NCBI GenBank assembly: GCA_965371355.1
Contig: CBDUYD010000042.1
Location: forward strand, 1 to 19,272
DNA: 19,272 nucleotides
Direction: 5' to 3'
Source: JASJHI01 sp965371355
GTDB lineage: Bacteria > Actinomycetota > Acidimicrobiia > Acidimicrobiales > Ilumatobacteraceae
Part shown: in pieces, positions 1 through 7,439 of the stretch
Numbering within the stretch: the first letter of the stretch is position 1
How the letters are laid out: each line of letters begins with the position of its first letter
Notes under the pieces: model-generated
What the model was told of the DNA's origin: nothing
Seen by the model: only the letters and a program-made list of their open reading frames with translations
Databases searched by the model: none
Made by a program: the position numbers and the translations under genes

Positions 1-377
1 GCCACGTCGGTCTGGGAGAAGTCGTCGCCAACGAACAAGAGCGGTTGCCCAAGTCGCCGCGACAAGGCATACGAGAACGTGTCACCAAAGTTGAGACCCG
101 CCCGATGGCGCCCCTTGCCGAACCGACGCCAGCACACCATGGCCTCCTCTGCGAGTACGGCGTCCACCGGCGCGACCTTGATTTCGATCCGACCGAGAAG
201 CTCCTCGAGCAACTGCGTCCCCGAAGGACCCGTCTTGGCCTCGATGACGATGCCCAACTCAACCCGCGTGGCCGCCGATATCACACAGGGCTCGGCCAGC
301 AACCTACGCTCGAGTGCCGCAGCGCCGGGCTCGCCGAACAAGACCGCGACGATCGCTGATGTGTCAACGACGATCAC
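1..377 (-). CDS. vapC: VapC-type PIN-domain ribonuclease toxin (3' end cut by window start)
   Basis: Toxin of a type II toxin-antitoxin pair; PIN-domain toxins are Mg-dependent ribonucleases that stop translation when not bound by their antitoxin. About 125 codons are visible from a GTG start at 377, close to the usual 130-135 aa, so only a few C-terminal residues are missing. The start VIVVDTSAIVAVLF is a classic PIN first strand. Candidate acidic metal ligands are Asp5, Glu40 (in RVELGI), Asp99 (in NFGDTFSYAL) and Asp118/119 (VGDDF), so the active site looks intact. The GTG overlaps the vapB stop by four bases (GTGA), which is the usual translational coupling and fixes the start. Expression should depend on the vapB promoter and operator upstream. 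Family assignment is firm; the RNA target cannot be predicted. Confidence 0.92.
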   Translation of the reverse strand, partial: MIVVDTSAIVAVLFGEPGAAALERRLLAEPCVISAATRVELGIVIEAKTGPSGTQLLEELLGRIEIKVAPVDAVLAEEAMVCWRRFGKGRHRAGLNFGDTFSYALSRRLGQPLLFVGDDFSQTDV

Positions 378-616
378 ACCGGCAGTCCATCCTCGTCATG
401 ACCGATGATGTCGTCGGGGTCCCGTTGATCGAGAACGGTCAGCTGCCCAAAGCGCTCCACGATGTCGCCAAGCCCGAGAGTTCGGCGCCGCCGTTGTTCG
501 ACCTCGAGACGAGCCTCGAGCGACGCCACCACCGCATCGGTGATCGACTCGCCCGTCAACTCCGCGAGATCGCGGGCCAACCGGTCTGCCTTTTCGCTCT
601 TGATGCTCAACGCCAT
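374..616 (-). CDS. vapB: VapB-type antitoxin (Rv0623/PSK-like)
   Basis: An 80-aa antitoxin partner of the VapC that follows it with a four-base overlap. The N-terminus MALSIKSEKADRLARDLAEL followed by TGESITDAVV is the hallmark of the VapB family with a short DNA-binding and dimerisation region; the acidic C-terminal tail (QRDPDDIIGHDEDGLPV) is expected to wrap round the toxin. An upstream in-frame ATG at 625 would add MVP, but the family normally begins at MALSIK, and a -10-like TAGAAT lies exactly seven bases before ATG 616, which favours 616. VapB-VapC complexes of this family typically repress their own promoter, and a 20-bp near-palindrome overlaps the promoter here. Confidence 0.92.
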   Translation of the reverse strand: MALSIKSEKADRLARDLAELTGESITDAVVASLEARLEVEQRRRRTLGLGDIVERFGQLTVLDQRDPDDIIGHDEDGLPV

Positions 617-623
617 AGGAACC

Positions 624-629
624 ATTCTA
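624..629 (-). promoter_or_regulatory. vapBC -10 element (TAGAAT), leaderless
   Basis: TAGAAT is followed by seven bases (GGTTCCT) and the vapB ATG at 616, so transcription would begin at or within a base of the start codon. No convincing -35 hexamer or Shine-Dalgarno is visible. Confidence 0.6.
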
Positions 630-646
630 TCTGTCTAGGTAGATAG
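627..646. promoter_or_regulatory. Palindromic operator candidate of vapBC
   Basis: CTATCTGTCTAGGTAGATAG is a 20-bp near-perfect palindrome (8 of 10 base pairs match, CTAG centre). It overlaps the 5' half of the vapB -10 hexamer and ends 11 bases before the vapB start. Position and symmetry are what is expected of a VapB(-VapC) autoregulatory site; binding itself is inferred. Confidence 0.65.
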
Positions 647-858
647 GAGCCAGAGTCGGGCGAACTCGACCGGTCGGCGCTGCTACGGCCGAGACGCCAC
701 ACGCCCTCGGCGCCGGTCTCGTATTCGGAGAAGTCGGCCTGTCACACCCGGTTGCGGCGTGTCACCGGTACAACGGTGGATGGGCGACACCACGCCCCGC
801 CCGAACGGGTCGTGGGCAGGCGTTCACGACTGCGGTCGCCATCTTGCCTGGCCCGGGT

Positions 859-1650
859 TCACGTTGCGAAGCCGGTTCCGGCGGTGCGGTAGGCCTCTCG
901 CGGCGGTGCGAAGATGTCGAGGACCTTCGCGCCCATGGGGCCGGCCGTGAAGCCGTGTTCGATATTGCTCGGGGTACACCAGAAATCGCCCTCTCCGACC
1001 GAGTCTTCCACGCCGTCTTGGATGCGGACACCGCTGCCTTCCAGCAGCACGCCCCACTGTTCCTCCGCATGGCTGTGGCGCGAGCCTTCGCTGTGCGGCT
1101 CGAAGTTCACGATCGAGAGCATGGCTTGCTCGCCGACGAAGATCTGGGTGTCGATGCCGGGGGGCCAGAGTGAGGGCGGGTTTGAGTACATCGGGAAGCG
1201 GCCGGCGAAGCGGATCTCGGCGACCTCGACGCCGATCCCCGGCAGATCCTCCAGATTGGACAGGTTCCGGTTCTGTTCCCCGTGGACGAACAGGCGCGGG
1301 AGCGGCAGCCCAGCCATCATGTCCATCAGCGGCGTTCCGTCCGACAGATCGATCATCGAGGTGAAGATCGGCCGGACCGATGTGGGTCGCACCTTCATCG
1401 GCAGTGCCATGGAGTAGAGCCTCGAGGCGTACTCGGCACGCCTGCTGATCCGCTCGATGAAGCCGCCGAGAAACGCGTCGGCATCCTCTGCGGGGTAATC
1501 GGCGATCTGGCGCGACAAGAAGCAATCCTCGGGCGCCACGTTGCCCTCGATGTCGATGAAGCTCAGTACGCGGTCCGGGTGGGCATGGGCCAGCATCACC
1601 GCCGCCAGACCTCCCATCGAATGGCCCGACTCCAGCGTCACCCACGAGTT
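859..1650 (-). pseudogene. 5'-truncated alpha/beta-hydrolase fused in frame to a cupin domain
   Basis: The reading frame carries two unrelated domains. First, roughly 1175-1640, comes the C-terminal two thirds of an alpha/beta-hydrolase: the nucleophile elbow SGHSMGG, the stretch FIDIEGNVAPEDCFLSRQI, and LFVHGEQNRN before the final strand. The N-terminal strands and the oxyanion HG motif are absent, because upstream sequence is antisense to a VapC remnant. Where the catalytic histidine is expected (GHFPMYSNP-like) the sequence reads GRFPMYSNP. Second, about 859-1170, is a single cupin with motif 1 (GSRHSHAEEQWGVLLEG) and motif 2 (GDFWCTPSNIEHGF), lacking its usual short N-terminal strand. The join near NPPSLW/PPGID is abrupt. 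The hydrolase is very probably dead; the cupin fold could still form if translated from an internal start. Longer open frames upstream (to 1791) look like non-coding antisense. Confidence 0.72.
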
Positions 1651-1843
1651 CCAAGACCGCCTACTGCCGATCAGCGCCGAGATCGCCCGCGAAGCCGCCA
1701 ATCTGCACGTGCCGAACCCTGCACCCTTCAGAGACGCGCTCATCGCAGCCACCGCACTGCACCACAGAATGACCGTGATCACCCGCAACACCGGCGACTT
1801 CGACCGGTTCGCCGACCTGGACGTATCGAACCCCTGGAGCTGA
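1640..1843 (+). pseudogene. C-terminal remnant of a second PIN-domain (VapC/FitB-like) toxin
   Basis: About 67 codons ending at a TGA (1841-1843) encode the second half of a PIN domain of a different subfamily from the vapC at 1-377. FQDRLLPISAEIAREAANLH is followed by RDALIAATALHHRMTVITRN, then TGDFDRFADLDVSNPW. RDALIAATA and the TRNTGDF strand are the C-terminal acidic motifs of FitB-like toxins. The N-terminal half with the first Asp and the Glu motif is missing: upstream of about 1645 the sequence is antisense hydrolase coding DNA. No antitoxin is adjacent. This is therefore a toxin fragment left by a deletion or insertion, not a working gene. Confidence 0.75.
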
Positions 1844-1862
1844 CGAGGCAGTTCTCATCAGC

Positions 1863-1890
1863 GAGATTGGTTCATTTCCGGACCAATCTC
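1863..1890. terminator. Perfect 9-bp hairpin between the vapC remnant and kgd
   Basis: GAGATTGGT (1863-1871) and ACCAATCTC (1882-1890) are exact inverted repeats around a 10-base loop that can add one G-U and one C-G pair. The hairpin lies between the 3' ends of a + strand gene remnant and the - strand kgd gene, the natural place for a bidirectional terminator. There is no T-tract on either side, so a classic intrinsic terminator is not shown. Confidence 0.45.
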
Positions 1891-1991
1891 CGCGGGGAAG
1901 GGTCAGAAGCACCTCAGAGCCGGACCTGGCTCAACACGCCCCCGCATCCACCATCGAGGCCGACTCACCACATCGGGTCGTGGATCCAGGC

Positions 1992-4900
1992 TCAGAGATT
2001 CTTGAAGATCGCTTCGATCAGTTCGTCGTGTTCCTGGTCGTGGATCGCCTTCGATCCGGTCGCCGGGCTGCCCGACTCGACGCGGGCCGTGCGACGCAGG
2101 TCGTAGCCCTGATCCTTGATCCGCCACACGTTGTGCTCGATGAAGTGCCAGGCGCCCATGTTCTCGGGCTCTTCCTGGAGCCACCTGAGCTCCTTCGCGT
2201 TGGCGTACTTCGCGAGGATCGCGAGCATCTGCTCGATCGGGAGTGGATAGAGCTGCTCGATGCGCACGACCGCGACCGGTGCGCCACGGGCATCGCGCGC
2301 TGCGATCGCGTCCCAGGCGATCTTCCCCGAACAGAACACGATCCGTCGCACGGCGTCGGGATCGATGTCGCCCGGATCGTCGAGGACCTCCTCGAACGAA
2401 CCGGTGGTCAGCTCCGCGATCGGTGAACGCGTCTGCTTCATCCGAAGACCCTGCTTGGGCGTGAACACGATCAGCGGCGTCTGGCGCTCGCTGTACACCT
2501 GGCGCCTGAGCAGGTGGAAGAAGTTCGCCGACGTGGTCGTGTTGACGATCTGCATGTTGTCCTCGGCGGCGAGCGTGAGGAACCGCTCGATGCGCGCCGA
2601 GCTGTGTTCGGGGCCCTGGCCCTCGAAACCGTGCGGCAACAACATGACCAGACTGTTCTGCTGATCCCACTTGTCGTCGGCGGCAACGATGTACTGGTCG
2701 ATGATCACCTGTGCACCGTTGATGAAATCGCCGAACTGCGCTTCCCACACCACGAGTGCATCGCGATTCGAGTGGCTGTAGCCGTATTCGAAGCCGAGCG
2801 CCGCGTACTCGGACAGCAGCGAGTCGTAGACCCAGAACTTCGCGTCGGCACCCTCGAGGTCGTCGAGTGGAATCCACGGCTGTCCGGTCTCGAAGTCGAT
2901 CAGGGCCGCGTGACGGTGGCTGAACGTGCCCCGTCTCGAGTCCTGGCCGGCGAGTCGCACCGGATGACCCTCGAGCACGAGCGAGCCGAAGGCGAGCGCC
3001 TCGGCGACGGCCCAGTCGACCCGGCCCGAGGCGTACATCTCGGACCGCTTGTCGAACTGCCTGCCGAGTTTCGGGTGGATCGTGAAGCCCTCCGGATAGT
3101 CGGTGAGCTGCTCGTAGATCGAGTCGAGGGTCGGGCGTGGAACACCGGTCTGGATGTGCGGCAGCACACCGAGCGGCTTGGGCGGGCGGGCGGCCGTCAC
3201 CGCCTCTGGCGCGTTCGAGCGGGTCTCCTCGAGGGCGACCTGGAGCTTGCCGTGGAAGTCGACCAGCGACTGTTCGGCCTCGTCTACGGTGATGTCGCCG
3301 CGCTTCACGAGACTCTCGACGTAGAGCTTGCGCACGCTGCGCCGCTCGGAGATCGCCTTGTACATGAGAGGTTGGGTGTAGCTCGGATCGTCGCCCTCGT
3401 TGTGCCCGTGGCGGCGGTAGCACACCATGTCGATCACGACGTCCTTGTGGAACTCCTGCCTGTACAGCCATGCCAGCCGCGCGACCTTCACACACGCCTC
3501 GGGATCGTCGCCGTTGACGTGGAAGATCGGCGCCTGCACGGTCTTGGCGACGTCGGAGCTGTACAGCGACGAGCGGGCGTACTGCGGCGAGGTGGTGAAC
3601 CCGATCTGATTGTTGATGATCAGGTGGATCGTGCCGCCGATCCGGTAGCCGCCGATGTCGCTCATCGCGAGGCACTCGGCGACGAGTCCCTGGCCGGCGA
3701 ACGCGGCGTCGCCGTGGATCAGGAGTGCGAGGACTGGGAACGAGCCGGGTGGATCGATCTGATCCTGTTTCGCGCGGACCATACCCATCACGATCGGATC
3801 GACCGTTTCGAGATGGCTCGGGTTGGCGGCCAACTCGACCGGGAGGTCGGCACCGGACGCGCTGACGAACTTCCCCTTCATCCCCAAGTGGTACTTCACG
3901 TCGCCGGAGCCCTGCACCGAGAGCGGATCGACGTGCCCCTCGAACTCGGAGAAGATCGCCTCGTAATCCTTGCCCATGATGTTCGACAACACGTTGAGCC
4001 GACCCCGGTGGGCCATGCCGATCACCGCTGAGTCGAGGCTGCAATCGGCGGCGTGCGAGAGGATCTCGTCGAGGATCGGGATCGCCGACTCGGCTCCTTC
4101 GATCCCGAACCGCTTGGTTCCGACGTACTTCGTCGCCAGGAACTTCTCGAACGCCTCCGCCGCGTTGAGCCGTTCGAGGATGCGGTCCTTGCGCTCCTTG
4201 CCGAGCTCGACGTTCGGACCCTCGACGTGCTCCTGGATCCAATGCTGCTCGTCGGTGCTCTGGATGTGCATGTACTCGACGCCGATCGTGCGGGAGTAGG
4301 CGTCGCGGAGCACACCGAGCAGGTCACCGAGGCGCATCTTGTCGGTGCCGCCCACGCCGTCGGTCAGGAACTCGCGATCGAGATCCCAGATCGTGAGCCC
4401 ATAGGTGGCCGGATCGAGCTCGCGCGGGGTGTGCGGCTCCTTCCAGCGCAGCGGGTCGATGTCGGCGATGCGGTGACCTCGCACGCGGTGGACCCGGATG
4501 AGCTTGGCGACCGCCATCTGCTTGGCGAGCATCGCCTCGTCTTTGTCGATCGGGTTGATGTCGGGCCGCCACTTCACCGCCTCGTAGGGCATGTCGAGCG
4601 ATGCGAAGATGCCCTCGTAGAAGCGGTGCTCGCCGAGCAGCAGTTCGTGCACGTACTTGAGGAACATCCCCGACTCGGCGCCCTGGATGATCCGATGGTC
4701 GTAGGTGCTCGTGATCGTGACGACCTTGCTCATCCCGAGCGACCACAGGGTGCGCCGGTCCGCGCCCTCGTACTCGGCGGGGTAGTCGATCGCGCCGACA
4801 CCCACGATGACGCCCTGGCCCGACATCAGCCGGGGCACGGACTGCACGGTGCCGATCGTGCCGGGGTTGGTGAGCGAGACGGTCGCACCCTGGAAATCGT

Positions 4901-5624
4901 CGACGGTGAGCTTGTTGCCCCTGACCTTGCGGATCAGCTCTTCGTAGGCGGCGAGGAAACCGGCGAAGTCGAGGGCGCCGGCATCGCGCACGACAGGTAC
5001 GACGAGCGTGCGACTCCCGTCGGATTTCGCGACGTCGACGGCGAGGCCCAGGTTGACCTGATCGTGCTTGACGAGTCGGGGCTTGCCGTCGGCGCCTTCG
5101 ACGAAGCTGTTCTTCATCGCCGGGACCTGGTCGGCGATCGCCCGCACGATCGCGTAGCCGATGAGGTGCGTGAAGCTCACCTTGGTCTGTCCCGAACGGG
5201 CGCGGAACCCGTTGATCACCTTGCGGTTGACCTCGAGCAGCTTCGCCGGGATGTCGCGGAAGCTCGTCGCCGTCGGAACGCCGAGGCTGCGTTCCATGTT
5301 GGCGGCGATCGCCGCGCCCGCACCGCGGATCGGCGTGCCGGGCTCGGGCTCGGGCTCGGGCTCCAGTTCGGGCTCGGGCTCGACCACCACCACGGGGGCG
5401 GCGGGTGCAGGTGCCGGTGCTCCGTGGCCCTCGGCGATCGAGCGGACTTCGCTGGATGCCGCCGCGGCCGCCGCCACGCTCGGAGCCTGCGAGCGGTAGT
5501 CGGCGAAGAAGTCCTGCCATGACTCGCTGACGGCGGACGGATCGTCGACGAACCGCTCGTACATCTCTTCGACGAGCCACGAGTTCGCTCCGAAGCCGGC
5601 GCCCTGGGTCTCTGGTGCTCCCAC
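1992..5624 (-). CDS. kgd: Multifunctional 2-oxoglutarate decarboxylase/dehydrogenase, E2-E1 fusion
   Basis: A 1210-aa cytoplasmic enzyme of the mycobacterial Kgd (SucA/OdhA) type, which supplies the ThDP-dependent decarboxylase (E1) and the succinyltransferase (E2) of the 2-oxoglutarate dehydrogenase step of the TCA cycle. Seen in order: an N-terminal helix (NSWLVEEMYERFVDDPS, residues 14-30); an Ala-rich and Glu-Pro-repeat linker (about 45-97); an E2 acyltransferase domain (about 100-335) with STYDHRIIQG, catalytic His310; and the E1 body (about 365-1210) with GMAHRGRLNVL, GDAAFAGQG and the ThDP-site NNQIGF (671-676). There is no lipoyl domain, as in the family. The frame stays open upstream to 5984, but that DNA encodes the aldo/keto reductase in another frame; GTG 5624 places NSWLVEEM correctly and has TACGCT six bases upstream. 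It begins 32 bases after the AKR stop. Confidence 0.96.
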   Translation of the reverse strand: MGAPETQGAGFGANSWLVEEMYERFVDDPSAVSESWQDFFADYRSQAPSVAAAAAASSEVRSIAEGHGAPAPAPAAPVVVVEPEPELEPEPEPEPGTPIRGAGAAIAANMERSLGVPTATSFRDIPAKLLEVNRKVINGFRARSGQTKVSFTHLIGYAIVRAIADQVPAMKNSFVEGADGKPRLVKHDQVNLGLAVDVAKSDGSRTLVVPVVRDAGALDFAGFLAAYEELIRKVRGNKLTVDDFQGATVSLTNPGTIGTVQSVPRLMSGQGVIVGVGAIDYPAEYEGADRRTLWSLGMSKVVTITSTYDHRIIQGAESGMFLKYVHELLLGEHRFYEGIFASLDMPYEAVKWRPDINPIDKDEAMLAKQMAVAKLIRVHRVRGHRIADIDPLRWKEPHTPRELDPATYGLTIWDLDREFLTDGVGGTDKMRLGDLLGVLRDAYSRTIGVEYMHIQSTDEQHWIQEHVEGPNVELGKERKDRILERLNAAEAFEKFLATKYVGTKRFGIEGAESAIPILDEILSHAADCSLDSAVIGMAHRGRLNVLSNIMGKDYEAIFSEFEGHVDPLSVQGSGDVKYHLGMKGKFVSASGADLPVELAANPSHLETVDPIVMGMVRAKQDQIDPPGSFPVLALLIHGDAAFAGQGLVAECLAMSDIGGYRIGGTIHLIINNQIGFTTSPQYARSSLYSSDVAKTVQAPIFHVNGDDPEACVKVARLAWLYRQEFHKDVVIDMVCYRRHGHNEGDDPSYTQPLMYKAISERRSVRKLYVESLVKRGDITVDEAEQSLVDFHGKLQVALEETRSNAPEAVTAARPPKPLGVLPHIQTGVPRPTLDSIYEQLTDYPEGFTIHPKLGRQFDKRSEMYASGRVDWAVAEALAFGSLVLEGHPVRLAGQDSRRGTFSHRHAALIDFETGQPWIPLDDLEGADAKFWVYDSLLSEYAALGFEYGYSHSNRDALVVWEAQFGDFINGAQVIIDQYIVAADDKWDQQNSLVMLLPHGFEGQGPEHSSARIERFLTLAAEDNMQIVNTTTSANFFHLLRRQVYSERQTPLIVFTPKQGLRMKQTRSPIAELTTGSFEEVLDDPGDIDPDAVRRIVFCSGKIAWDAIAARDARGAPVAVVRIEQLYPLPIEQMLAILAKYANAKELRWLQEEPENMGAWHFIEHNVWRIKDQGYDLRRTARVESGSPATGSKAIHDQEHDELIEAIFKNL

Positions 5625-5630
5625 GCCGAC

Positions 5631-5636
5631 AGCGTA
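5631..5636 (-). promoter_or_regulatory. kgd -10 element (TACGCT), leaderless
   Basis: TACGCT is followed by six bases (GTCGGC) and the kgd GTG at 5624. It sits in the 32-base gap after the AKR gene and would give kgd its own leaderless transcript besides any read-through from upstream. Confidence 0.5.
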
Positions 5637-5656
5637 CCCAGCCGCTCGAGGTGGGC

Positions 5657-6550
5657 TCAGATTCGTTCGAGTTCGGCGCCGTCGAAGAGCGGCGTGATAC
5701 CGAAGTCGTCGACGTCGGCGCGCAGCGCACGCGCGTCGGGGGCAACGATCACCTCGTCGGGCATCTCGACCTGCGCGCCGGCGACGACACTCTCGAGCAG
5801 ACGAGCATCGCTCGTCGTGCTGAGGAACATCTGCGGATGGGCGAGCACGAAGCGAACCGCCCGGCCGATCGCAGCGGGATCGGAGATCGGTTCGTACCAG
5901 CTGAAGCGTCTGGTGACCTCGGAGTCCCATCGCCCACGTGCGATCGACTTGATCGTCTGCACTGCGATCGCGCGTTCGCCGCACACGGCGAGCAGTCGTT
6001 CGACATCGGCGCGGTACGCGGGTAGTTCGAGCAGTGCGTAGTTGACCGGGAACATCACCGACGCGAAGTCGAATCGCTCGAGACTCCTGAGATGTGCTCC
6101 CGCGATGCGGAGTCCGTGGCCGGTCACACCGATGTTTGAGACGAGTCCCTCGTCACGCGCCGTGGCGAGTGCACCGACCGCTCCGCCGGCAGCGAACGCC
6201 GCCGCCCATTCGTCGGGCTCGACCAGGTTGTGGAGCTGGATGAGATCGACCCGATCGACGCCCATCCGCCCGAGCGACCGCTCGAGTCCGGCCCGGGCGG
6301 CCGCCCCCTCGCGCTCGTGGGTCTTCGTCGCCAGGAAAACGTCGTCGCGATGCTCGCGGAGCCAGGGGGCGAGACGGAGCTCCGACTCGCCGTAATTGGC
6401 CGCCGTGTCGATGTGGTTGATCCGCCAGTCGTGCACGGCGGCGAGGGTCGCGTCGGCACGATCCTGGCTCATCCTCGCGAGAGCGGCCGCACCGAAGATC
6501 ACGCGGGTCGAGCGGTGGCCGGTGGAACCGAATGGCGCGACGGGGATCAT
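5657..6550 (-). CDS. Aldo/keto reductase family oxidoreductase
   Basis: A 297-aa TIM-barrel NAD(P)H-dependent carbonyl reductase. The AKR catalytic tetrad is complete: Asp48 and Tyr53 in HIDTAANYGESE, Lys76 in LATKTHER, His107 in LIQLHN. GVTGHG and the FVLAHPQ region follow the usual order of the barrel. The N-terminus MIPVAPFGSTGHRSTRVIFG is typical of the branch that resembles L-glyceraldehyde-3-phosphate reductases and plant-type AKRs. The ATG at 6550 overlaps the TGA of the upstream dioxygenase gene (ATGA), so the two are almost surely co-translated. The frame is open far upstream, but that part is a shadow of the dioxygenase. The substrate cannot be deduced. Confidence 0.9.
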   Translation of the reverse strand: MIPVAPFGSTGHRSTRVIFGAAALARMSQDRADATLAAVHDWRINHIDTAANYGESELRLAPWLREHRDDVFLATKTHEREGAAARAGLERSLGRMGVDRVDLIQLHNLVEPDEWAAAFAAGGAVGALATARDEGLVSNIGVTGHGLRIAGAHLRSLERFDFASVMFPVNYALLELPAYRADVERLLAVCGERAIAVQTIKSIARGRWDSEVTRRFSWYEPISDPAAIGRAVRFVLAHPQMFLSTTSDARLLESVVAGAQVEMPDEVIVAPDARALRADVDDFGITPLFDGAELERI

Positions 6551-7371
6551 TGCGCGGGACCCGGCAGGACCAGAGGGAAGCGGGGGTCGCCCTCCAGCGG
6601 GCCACCGATGACTAGTCCATCGGGTTCGTACGGCGGTGAAACCTGCCACGGCCTGGTCGCGAACGTCGCGTCGTCGCCGAGCCAGCGCAGACTCACCGCC
6701 CGGCGACGCGTCGCGAGTTCGTTGCCGGGAGCGTCGTGCAACGTGCGGTAGTGGAACGCGATGAGATCGCCGGGTTCGACGTCGAACGACAGGACGCGGT
6801 GGGCATCGAGGTCGGCGTCGAGATCGGGGACGACCTCGAACCGACCGTCGGAGGCGGCGTAGGGGACGTGGTCGACGAACCGGCGCGGGATGAACCAGCG
6901 TCCCCAGCGATGCGAGCCGGCGATGAAGCGCATGCCCGAGGACGCGGGCACCGGATCGAGCGCGATCCACATGCTCACGTTCTGATCTCCGTCGACGCAG
7001 TAGTACGGCTGATCGTGATGCCATGGGGTGCGCTCGGCGGCTCCCGGCTCCTTGACGAGCACGTGTTCGTGGAAGAACCGCACCGTGCTCGACCCCATCA
7101 GCGCGCCGGCGAGCGCGGCGAGCGACGACTCGAACACGACCGCGCGGTACGCCTCGACCTCGGGCCAGGTCACGTAGTCGGACCAGAAGCCCACCGCCGA
7201 GTCGGCGTCGGTGTACCAGTGCGACCACTTCGACGGGTGCAGGCGGTTGTGCTCGACGCCTTCGGCGAGTAGTGCGAGGGCGTCGGAGTCGACGGCGTCG
7301 CGGATGACGACGGCTCCGTCACGCCGGAACGCTTCGATCAACTCGTCACCGACGAGATGGTTGCTCGACAC
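6547..7371 (-). CDS. Phytanoyl-CoA dioxygenase (PhyH) family Fe(II)/2-oxoglutarate oxygenase
   Basis: A 274-aa non-haem iron oxygenase that would couple oxidative decarboxylation of 2-oxoglutarate to hydroxylation of an unknown substrate. It has the double-stranded beta-helix facial triad: His118-x-Asp120 in TPWHHDQPYY and the distal His212 in LHDAPGN. Arg222-224 (TRRRAVSLRW) is placed to bind 2-oxoglutarate. SGMRFIAGSHRWG and FDVEPGDLIAFH are further family landmarks. The predicted start is GTG 7371 (VSSNHLVGDELIEAFRRDG), which gives a normal N-terminal helix. It is the first gene of a run that continues with the AKR (four-base overlap) and then kgd, whose substrate is also 2-oxoglutarate. 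It is divergent from the NMO-like gene. The oxygenase chemistry is well supported; the substrate is unknown. Confidence 0.9.
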   Translation of the reverse strand: MSSNHLVGDELIEAFRRDGAVVIRDAVDSDALALLAEGVEHNRLHPSKWSHWYTDADSAVGFWSDYVTWPEVEAYRAVVFESSLAALAGALMGSSTVRFFHEHVLVKEPGAAERTPWHHDQPYYCVDGDQNVSMWIALDPVPASSGMRFIAGSHRWGRWFIPRRFVDHVPYAASDGRFEVVPDLDADLDAHRVLSFDVEPGDLIAFHYRTLHDAPGNELATRRRAVSLRWLGDDATFATRPWQVSPPYEPDGLVIGGPLEGDPRFPLVLPGPAQ

Positions 7372-7426
7372 CGCCCGAGTCTCCCACGGGTGTGGGCACG
7401 GTTGCCATCCGCGACGCGAGCGACGC

Positions 7427-7432
7427 CATGAT
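7427..7432 (+). promoter_or_regulatory. Possible -10 (CATGAT) of the NMO-like gene
   Basis: CATGAT is seven bases before ATG 7440. It keeps the A and final T of the TANNNT pattern seen at other starts in this window but not the first T, so it is only a weak candidate. Confidence 0.3.
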
Positions 7433-7439
7433 GACCGCC

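Noticed and set aside
647..858. Possible gene or RNA between vapB and the hydrolase-cupin remnant
   Set aside because: The short open frames here have no motif, start context or homology I can recognise; only weak imperfect hairpins (for example GTGTC/GACAC around 760-791) are visible.
1651..1791. N-terminal part of the hydrolase open frame (MLRVITVILW...)
   Set aside because: It is antisense to the clear PIN-domain sequence RDALIAATALHHRMTVITRN and does not resemble a hydrolase N-terminus.
5337..5385. GGCTCG hexamer tandem repeat as a possible regulatory or mobile repeat
   Set aside because: It encodes the Glu-Pro-rich linker of Kgd (EPEPE), a normal flexible interdomain segment.
2514..5522. 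Two long + strand open frames (505 and 489 codons) antisense to kgd
   Set aside because: They mirror the kgd reading frame in GC-rich DNA, have Arg/Asp/Val/Leu-rich composition without recognisable domains, and kgd matches its family along its full length.
5625..5984. Upstream extension of kgd by 120 codons
   Set aside because: The extension lies over the aldo/keto reductase gene and is Arg-rich shadow sequence; the known family N-terminus begins just after GTG 5624.
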